Source: Flavobacteriales bacterium
Lineage (GTDB): Bacteria > Bacteroidota > Bacteroidia > Flavobacteriales_E > Vicingaceae
Assembly (NCBI GenBank): GCA_029262915.1
Contig: JAJCYN010000437.1
Location: 1-5,018, forward strand
Direction of reading: 5' to 3'
Length of the DNA: 5,018 nt
Positions 1-5,018 of the stretch are shown here, piece after piece. A program made the translations under genes and the position numbers. The notes below the pieces were generated by a model. It was not told the origin of the DNA and searched no databases. It saw nothing but the letters and a program-made list of their open reading frames with translations. Position 1 is the stretch's first letter. Each line of letters begins with the position of its first letter.

Positions 1-1601
1 CTAAATGTGATTTCGATGGAGCTTTTGGTGATCAATGTGAAAAATGTGGATCCACTTTAAGTCCCTCTGAGTTAATAAACCCAACTTCTACCATCAGTGG
101 TAATAGCCCCATATTAAAAGAGACCAAACATTGGTTTTTACCAATGAACGATCACGAAAAATGGTTAAAAGAATGGATAGAAACAGGTAAGTTAGAGGGT
201 AAACAACAGCATGATGCTTCTAAGTGGAGAAAGCAGGTAATTGGCCAGTGTAAATCTTGGATTGACAATGGATTACTTCCAAGATCAATAACAAGAGATT
301 TAGATTGGGGCATAAAAGTACCTGTTGAAGGTGGTGAAGGGAAAGTACTATACGTTTGGTTTGATGCACCTATTGGTTATATCTCCGCAAGTAAACAATG
401 GGCTATAGATAACAACAAGAACTGGGAAGATTATTGGAAAAATGATGAAACTGAATTGGTCCATTTTATTGGAAAAGACAACATCGTTTTTCACGCAATT
501 ATATTCCCAATTATTTTAAAAACACATGGCGACTATATTTTACCTACTAATGTTCCAGCCAATGAATTTTTAAATTTAGAAGGAGATAAAATTTCTACTT
601 CTCGGAATTGGGCAGTTTGGTTACACGAATACTTAGAAGATTTCCCTCACAAAGAAGATGAATTGCGTTATGTTCTAACTTCTATTGCTCCAGAAACTAA
701 GGACAGCGAGTTCACCTGGAAGGATTACCAAGCAAGAGTTAATAACGAGCTCGTTGCAATTCTTGGAAATTTTGTAAATCGATCGGTAGTACTAACTCAT
801 AAATATTATGATGGTATTGTCCCAGCATCTGGAAATTTGACTGATTATGACAATGAAGTGCTTTCGAAAATAGCATCAACAAAACAGAAGGTTGATGAAT
901 TACTGGCTGATTATAAGTTTAGAGATGCTCAAACAGAGGCAATGACCTTAGCACGCTTAGGCAATAAATATTTGGCCGATTTAGAACCTTGGAAATTGAT
1001 TAAAACAGATGAGGAACGTGTTAAAACAATAATGTATATTGCCTTACAAATTAGTAACGCATTGAGCATTGTCTTTGAGCCGTTCTTACCGAAAACCTGC
1101 AGTAAATTAAAGCACATTTTAAATGCTGATTCTTCAGAAATTATTGCCGGACATCAAATTAATAAAGCGGAATTATTGTATCAAAAAATTGAAGATGGTG
1201 CAATTGATGCTCAAATTGAGAAGCTAAAAGCAACAGCAGTTCAACAATCCAACCCAAAAGCAAAACCTATGAAAGACGAAATTACTTTTGATGAATTTAC
1301 AAAAATGGACATCAGAATAAGTACCATTTTAACCGCTGAAAAACACCCTGATGCAGATAAATTATTGAAGATGACCGTTGATACGGGAATTGATGAAAGA
1401 ACCATTGTTTCTGGCATTGCAGAACATTATAAACCAGAAGATATTATTGGAAAAAAAGTTTCCGTTTTAATCAACTTAGCTCCACGAAAAATTAGAGGAG
1501 TAGAGTCTCAAGGAATGATTTTAATGGCTGAGAATAATGAAGGCGACTTAGCGTTTGTTTCTCCAGAAAAAATAATTGATAACGGAGGTGAGGTAAGGTA
1601 A
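1..1601 (+). CDS. metG: Methionyl-tRNA synthetase, 5'-truncated by the window edge
   Basis: Cytoplasmic class I aminoacyl-tRNA synthetase that joins methionine to tRNA-Met, including the initiator, using ATP. The reading frame is open from base 3, giving 532 residues; the first two bases end a codon, possibly Pro of a CPKC motif. The ATG at 144 is internal (residue 48). Residues C2, C12 and C15 match three of the four zinc-knuckle cysteines (E. coli C148, C158, C161), in GDQCEKCG. Next come the catalytic-domain strand [13 protein letters not shown] (about 118-130), HFIGKDN, and KISTS (196-200; bases 588-602), the local form of KMSKS. The anticodon-binding helical domain shows N256-x3-R260 (GNFVNR) and W330 (EPW), equivalent to E. 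coli N391, R395 and W461. A Trbp111-like OB-fold tRNA-binding domain fills about 427-532, with HPDADKLL and [12 protein letters not shown]. The HIGH motif and roughly 150-160 N-terminal residues lie upstream. The stop overlaps the next gene by one base. Confidence 0.97.
   Translation, partial: KCDFDGAFGDQCEKCGSTLSPSELINPTSTISGNSPILKETKHWFLPMNDHEKWLKEWIETGKLEGKQQHDASKWRKQVIGQCKSWIDNGLLPRSITRDLDWGIKVPVEGGEGKVLYVWFDAPIGYISASKQWAIDNNKNWEDYWKNDETELVHFIGKDNIVFHAIIFPIILKTHGDYILPTNVPANEFLNLEGDKISTSRNWAVWLHEYLEDFPHKEDELRYVLTSIAPETKDSEFTWKDYQARVNNELVAILGNFVNRSVVLTHKYYDGIVPASGNLTDYDNEVLSKIASTKQKVDELLADYKFRDAQTEAMTLARLGNKYLADLEPWKLIKTDEERVKTIMYIALQISNALSIVFEPFLPKTCSKLKHILNADSSEIIAGHQINKAELLYQKIEDGAIDAQIEKLKATAVQQSNPKAKPMKDEITFDEFTKMDIRISTILTAEKHPDADKLLKMTVDTGIDERTIVSGIAEHYKPEDIIGKKVSVLINLAPRKIRGVESQGMILMAENNEGDLAFVSPEKIIDNGGEVR
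1584..1593 (+). promoter_or_regulatory. Shine-Dalgarno-like site for the pseudouridine synthase gene
   Basis: GGAGGTGAGG lies inside the last codons of metG. Its GGAGGTGA core ends nine bases before the ATG at 1601. It closely matches the anti-Shine-Dalgarno complement and favours this start over the internal in-frame ATG at 1736. Bacteroidota genes rarely depend on such sites, so its use is inferred; the bases also encode Gly-Gly-Glu of MetRS and the match could be incidental. Confidence 0.5.
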
Positions 1602-2443
1602 TGGAGAACAGAAAGAAACATAATAAAGACGGAAAACCTAAAAGAAGAGCGGGGACCTATAAAAAAGCACCTTTGCGTAAACCTTCAGGTAAAAAGGGCA
1701 GTAACAATCCTCATACTAAGGCTGACGATGGAAAAATGCGCTTGAACAAATTCTTGGCTCAAGCGGGAATTGCCTCTCGAAGAGAAGCAGATGTTTTGAT
1801 AAGCACAGGTGTAGTTACAGTAAACGGAAAAGTAATCACCGAAATGGGCTTTAAAGTAGCTCCAGAAGATAAAATAACTTACGGAGGAGAAACGATTAGA
1901 AGTGAAAAGAAAGTTTACTTACTAATGAATAAACCAAAAGATTTTATCACCACAGCTGATGATCCTTTTGGGCGAAGAACCGTGATGCAATTATTAGGTA
2001 AATTGAAACAACGTGTGTATCCAGTAGGTAGATTGGACAGAGCCACTACTGGAATACTCATGCTCACCAATGATGGAGAATTGACCAAAAAATTGACTCA
2101 TCCAAAATTTGGCATAAAAAAAATCTATAATGTCGGCCTAGACAAAAATGTAACATCTACCCATCTTCAGCACTTATGCGATGGTTTTGAACTGGAAGAT
2201 GGGTTTACCAAAGCAGATGTTGCCGTTCACGTTGGAAACGGTGAAAACAAAAAACAAGTTGGCATTGAATTGCACTCAGGTAAAAACCGTATTATCAGGC
2301 GTATGTTTGAACATTTAGGTTATAAAGTAACCAAGCTAGACCGCGTTTATTTTGCAGGCCTAACAAAAAAAGATTTAGCCCGTGGTCAATGGCGTTTTTT
2401 AACCAATAAAGAAGTCGATTTATTGAAAATGAATCAGTCCTAA
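1601..2443 (+). CDS. rRNA pseudouridine synthase, RsuA/RluB/RluE/RluF family
   Basis: Predicted to isomerise one specific uridine in ribosomal RNA to pseudouridine; RluB-type members act on 23S rRNA. The 280 residues fall into three parts. Residues 1-45 are a low-complexity basic tail rich in Lys, Arg, Gly and Asn. Residues about 47-95 are an S4 RNA-binding domain (MRLNKFLAQAGIASRREAD, then VTVNGK). Residues about 104-268 are the catalytic domain, with the family motif GRLDRATTGIL carrying the presumed catalytic Asp146, then LTHPKFGIKKIYNV, and GKNRIIRRMFEHLGY with KLDRVYFAGL near the end. The start at 1601 overlaps the metG stop (TAATG) behind a good Shine-Dalgarno-like sequence, so translational coupling is likely. 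An internal ATG at 1736, just before the S4 domain, is the alternative start. Family assignment is firm. Choosing RluB over RsuA, RluE or RluF is not possible by eye, although the S4 domain and long basic tail fit RluB-like proteins; no symbol is given. Confidence 0.93.
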   Translation: MENRKKHNKDGKPKRRAGTYKKAPLRKPSGKKGSNNPHTKADDGKMRLNKFLAQAGIASRREADVLISTGVVTVNGKVITEMGFKVAPEDKITYGGETIRSEKKVYLLMNKPKDFITTADDPFGRRTVMQLLGKLKQRVYPVGRLDRATTGILMLTNDGELTKKLTHPKFGIKKIYNVGLDKNVTSTHLQHLCDGFELEDGFTKADVAVHVGNGENKKQVGIELHSGKNRIIRRMFEHLGYKVTKLDRVYFAGLTKKDLARGQWRFLTNKEVDLLKMNQS

Positions 2444-2502
2444 GCCTCTACCTTCTCCACATCTACTTGGTAATAAGTTTCTTTCGCAAAAGGAATAACT
2501 AT
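2440..2502 (-). pseudogene. Possible remnant of a convergent gene (C-terminal 20 codons)
   Basis: Read on the minus strand, 20 sense codons from 2502 down to 2443 are followed by a TAG stop at 2442-2440, which overlaps the TAA of the pseudouridine synthase gene. The peptide contains PFAKETYYQVDVEKVEA, whose balanced composition resembles a genuine protein end more than translated AT-rich spacer. The frame is closed by TAG at 2505-2503, immediately upstream, and there is no start codon, so it cannot be an intact gene. The local base composition is also less AT-rich than the rest of the spacer. I do not recognise the parent family. A chance open stretch of 20 codons is quite possible, so this is a tentative call. 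Confidence 0.25.
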
Positions 2503-2575
2503 CTATTTAAAATAGAATTTTAATGTTTTCGTTATTATACAGTACCAATGGAAGAGCTGTATAAAAAATGATAGT
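2444..2575. other. Intergenic spacer before the AsmA-like gene
   Basis: This 132-base spacer separates the metG-pseudouridine synthase pair from the AsmA-like gene. Its left half is the minus-strand coding-like stretch; its right half is very AT-rich and carries a short perfect inverted repeat. I see no strong GC hairpin with a T-run, so termination after the pseudouridine synthase gene is not evident. I also find no good Bacteroidota promoter pair (TTG near -33 with TAnnTTTG near -7): TAAGTTTC at 2474-2481 is one base off the -7 element but has no TTG at the right distance upstream. A promoter for the AsmA-like gene is probably here but cannot be placed. Confidence 0.6.
2502..2516. repeat. 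Short AT-rich inverted repeat
   Basis: TCTATTT and AAATAGA are perfect 7-base inverted arms around a single central A at 2509. As RNA only about five pairs (TCTAT/ATAGA) could close around a TTAAA loop, followed by ATTTTA, which is a poor terminator. As DNA the symmetry could suit a dimeric repressor or simply reflect AT-rich chance. It lies 60 bases upstream of the GTG start of the AsmA-like gene. Confidence 0.3.
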
Positions 2576-5018
2576 GTGAAAAGGTTAAAAATCATAGCAA
2601 TTGTTTTAGGGATTATCATTGCAATAGGTGTTGCAATAGGTTTTGTCATTTCTACCGTTTATGAAGATGAAGTAAAAGCCTACATTATTGAAAAAATTAA
2701 CAATAGCGTTAATACGAAAATTGACGCAGCCGCAGTTGAATTTTCTGTTTTTAAGAAATTTCCTTATGCATCATTAGAATTCCAGGAAGTAACAGCTGAA
2801 GAAGTAACTAAAAATGAACAGAAAGGAGTATTGTTTTCTGCTCAATCAATCTACCTCCAATTTAACATTATCGATATTCTTAATGAAAACTATACCATAA
2901 AAAAGGTGCAAATTGAGGATGGAATGGTAAACGTTAAAATTGACCAATTTGGCAATGACAATTATCATTTTTGGAAAAAATCAGACAGTTCTGAAAACAA
3001 GCTCTCCGTTGAACTCGAAGACCTAACCTTTAAAAATGTCAACTTCTATTTTTTAAATGAATACAAAGGGTTGGATATGGATATTGAAGTGGTTAGTTTA
3101 TCGCTTTCAGGAAATTTTTCAAAAGATGAGTTTACCCTTAATACCAAAGCCAATTTAATGGTAAATCAGATTAATGATAATGGCCAACCCGTTCTTAAAA
3201 ACAAAAACATTGCTATCAATACCTCTTTAGCCGTCAATCAAATTACCAAACTTTATCTGGTTAAGAAAGGTGAAATTTCTATAGAACAATTGAATTTCAA
3301 TCTTACGGGAAACATAATTAATAAGGATGTTGGTATAAATTTAAACCTTCAATCAGAGGGCCGAAACATAGAAATTGATGACCTGTTTTCCTTGTTTCCA
3401 CCAAAACAAAAAAAAGCATTAGCGGCTTATGAAAGTAGTGGAAAAATCACCTACACTTCTAAAATAATTGGAGAGCTATCTATAAAAAATACTCCAGAGT
3501 TTAATGCAGATTTTAGCCTTAAAAATGGAACGATAACTGAACGTGCATCTGGAAAATCATTGACCAATTTAAACTTAACTGGTAGCTTTACAAACGGTTT
3601 AGGATATACGATTAATACAACTCAGCTGAAACTTGACTCTGTTAATGCCGATTTTGGTGCTGGTCATATTTCAGGAAATTATGTGATTACTAACTTTTCC
3701 AACCCCTACATTGAGTTTGATTCAAAAGCCAGTGTTGATATTGCCTCCGCTAGAGAATTTTTTAAGTTAGATAGTTTAGAACTAGCCAATGGAAACCTGG
3801 AAATTAACCTTAATTATGACGGATATATAAAGGAATTGAGTAACATTAAAGCGGCCGAATTAAGAAAGCTTAATGCGAGTGGATCTGCACGATTAAGCAA
3901 CACCGATTTAAAATTTGTAAGTAATCCTAATCATATAGAAAATATAAACGGATCATTTCAATTTAACAACAATGATATTCAGGTTGACGCCCTTAATTTT
4001 GAAATCAACCAAAGTAAATTTGAATTAGATGGGAAATTTAAAAATTTATTGTCCTATTTATTTGTTGAAGGAGAATATTTGGCCGTTAGAACCAATTTCC
4101 ATGCTCATAATTTAGTGTTAGATGACTTTTTAACTAAAGATAATAGTGTCAAAAATTCCAAAAAATACACTCTAAATCTTCCTAAAAACATATTACTAAG
4201 ATTCAATACTAGGGTTGATACTTTTAAATTTAGAAAGTTTAATGCGACAAATTTTAGGGGATATCTCCAACTTGAAGACAAGGTGTTAACTGTCACGGAT
4301 GTTTCGTTTAACGCAATGAAAGGAAGTGCGAGAGGGAATATTGCCATTGACGATTCTAAAGAAAATGAAATACTAATTACGAGCAAACTGTATACTAAAG
4401 ATGTTGATGTTTATGAATTGTTTTACCAATTTGAAAACTTTGGGCAAAAGGCAATAGGTGCTGAAAATATAAAAGGCAGAACAACAACATCAATTGAATT
4501 TGCCTCAGTTTGGGATAAAAATCTGAATGTAAACAAGGATAAAATTTATGTGTTGGCAGATGTAACGATAGTTAATGGTGAACTCATCAATTATGAACCT
4601 GTGTTAGCCTTAAGTAGATATATTGAAGTTGAAGAATTAAAGCATATAAAATTCAGCAGCCTTACTACCCAAATAGAAATAAAAAACCAAACCGTTTATA
4701 TTCCAAAAACAACCATTAATTCAAATGCTTTAGATTTAACCATATCTGGAACCCATACTTTTAACCACGAAATCAACTATCGTTTTAAGGTATTAATGAG
4801 TGATGTTTTATGGAGAAAAGCAAAGAAAAAAAAGAAAGAAAATACAGAATTTGGTTATATAGAAGATGATGGGCTAGGGAGAACTACTTTGTTTTTACAT
4901 ATGACAGGAACGATTGATGACTATAAGTTAAGTTATGATACAAAAGGTTTAAAAGAAAGCTGGAAAGAAGATTTAAAGAAGGAAAAAACGAACCTAAAAA
5001 CCATTCTAAACAAAGAGT
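2576..5018 (+). CDS. AsmA-like family envelope protein, 3'-truncated by the window edge
   Basis: A large inner-membrane-anchored protein with a mostly periplasmic body, of the AsmA/TamB/YhdP type. Family members are long beta-rich proteins implicated in moving phospholipids between membranes and in outer-membrane biogenesis; the cargo here is unknown. The frame is open for 814 codons with no stop before the right edge. Residues 1-3 (VKR, initiator read as Met) precede a hydrophobic segment at about 4-26, a typical signal anchor. The rest is repetitive beta-strand-like sequence rich in Asn, Ile, Lys and Asp, with AsmA-like N-terminal features such as LEFQEVTAEE and QFGNDNYHFW. The C-terminal AsmA-like region has FNHEINYRFKVLMSDVLW (from about 729), a basic run RKAKKKKK (747-754), and EDDGLGRTT (763-771) leading into MTGTIDDYKLSYDTKG, a pattern I associate with the ends of Bacteroidota homologues; probably only a few dozen residues are missing. 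The start is GTG at 2576: no in-frame ATG precedes the membrane segment, and the ATG at 2568 is out of frame and stops after three codons. No Shine-Dalgarno site is visible, as usual in this phylum. Confidence 0.88.
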   Translation, partial: MKRLKIIAIVLGIIIAIGVAIGFVISTVYEDEVKAYIIEKINNSVNTKIDAAAVEFSVFKKFPYASLEFQEVTAEEVTKNEQKGVLFSAQSIYLQFNIIDILNENYTIKKVQIEDGMVNVKIDQFGNDNYHFWKKSDSSENKLSVELEDLTFKNVNFYFLNEYKGLDMDIEVVSLSLSGNFSKDEFTLNTKANLMVNQINDNGQPVLKNKNIAINTSLAVNQITKLYLVKKGEISIEQLNFNLTGNIINKDVGINLNLQSEGRNIEIDDLFSLFPPKQKKALAAYESSGKITYTSKIIGELSIKNTPEFNADFSLKNGTITERASGKSLTNLNLTGSFTNGLGYTINTTQLKLDSVNADFGAGHISGNYVITNFSNPYIEFDSKASVDIASAREFFKLDSLELANGNLEINLNYDGYIKELSNIKAAELRKLNASGSARLSNTDLKFVSNPNHIENINGSFQFNNNDIQVDALNFEINQSKFELDGKFKNLLSYLFVEGEYLAVRTNFHAHNLVLDDFLTKDNSVKNSKKYTLNLPKNILLRFNTRVDTFKFRKFNATNFRGYLQLEDKVLTVTDVSFNAMKGSARGNIAIDDSKENEILITSKLYTKDVDVYELFYQFENFGQKAIGAENIKGRTTTSIEFASVWDKNLNVNKDKIYVLADVTIVNGELINYEPVLALSRYIEVEELKHIKFSSLTTQIEIKNQTVYIPKTTINSNALDLTISGTHTFNHEINYRFKVLMSDVLWRKAKKKKKENTEFGYIEDDGLGRTTLFLHMTGTIDDYKLSYDTKGLKESWKEDLKKEKTNLKTILNKE

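Noticed and set aside
144..146. ATG at 144 as the start of metG.
   Set aside because: The frame continues upstream to the window edge and encodes the conserved zinc-knuckle cysteines (GDQCEKCG), so this Met is internal.
929..1117. 62-codon minus-strand open frame.
   Set aside because: It lies entirely antisense to the helical domain of metG, has no recognisable motif, and is a shadow of the conserved gene.
2474..2481. TAAGTTTC as a Bacteroidota -7 promoter element (TAnnTTTG).
   Set aside because: The last base does not match, no TTG lies at the required distance upstream, and the site is within the coding-like minus-strand stretch.
2548..2571. Short frame ATG GAA GAG CTG TAT AAA AAA TGA, reading MEELYKK, which resembles the end of green fluorescent protein (MDELYK).
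   Set aside because: The frame is closed by a TAA at 2521-2523, so no GFP sequence precedes it; the codons differ and the context is natural spacer. It is a seven-residue coincidence.
4105..4386. 93-codon minus-strand open frame rich in Leu, Ser and Phe.
   Set aside because: It lies antisense to the continuous AsmA-like frame. Its hydrophobic composition is what reversed Asn/Lys/Glu-rich codons produce.
1..5018. A previously undescribed multigene system, defence island or mobile element.
   Set aside because: All three genes belong to known housekeeping or envelope families. There are no transposase or integrase motifs, no direct-repeat arrays and no tRNA-like folds that I can see.

Overview
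The window looks like ordinary chromosomal DNA from a member of the Bacteroidota, most likely a marine or freshwater flavobacterium. The support is AT-rich coding sequence, a methionyl-tRNA synthetase with the KISTS form of the class I signature and a fused C-terminal tRNA-binding domain, an RsuA/RluB-type pseudouridine synthase with a lysine-rich N-terminal tail, and a large AsmA-like envelope protein of the kind common in that phylum. No genus can be assigned from sequence alone.

Layout, all genes on the + strand: bases 1-1601 are the 3' three quarters of metG, whose N-terminus lies outside the window. Bases 1601-2443 are an rRNA pseudouridine synthase whose ATG overlaps the metG stop by one base (TAATG). 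Bases 2444-2575 are a 132-base spacer. Bases 2576-5018 are a long open frame that starts at a GTG and runs off the right edge: an AsmA-family protein with at least 814 residues and no stop in the window.

metG and the pseudouridine synthase almost certainly form one translation-linked unit: one charges tRNA-Met, the other modifies rRNA. The AsmA-like gene has a different job, the inner-membrane-anchored, periplasm-spanning protein class linked to lipid transport and outer-membrane homeostasis. The spacer separates it from the other two, although read-through cannot be excluded because no strong terminator is visible.

I found no mobile element, CRISPR array, RNA gene or novel multigene system. 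The most curious item is in the spacer: a 20-codon stretch on the minus strand that reads like the C-terminus of a real protein, with its stop overlapping the end of the pseudouridine synthase gene. It may be the remnant of a lost convergent gene.
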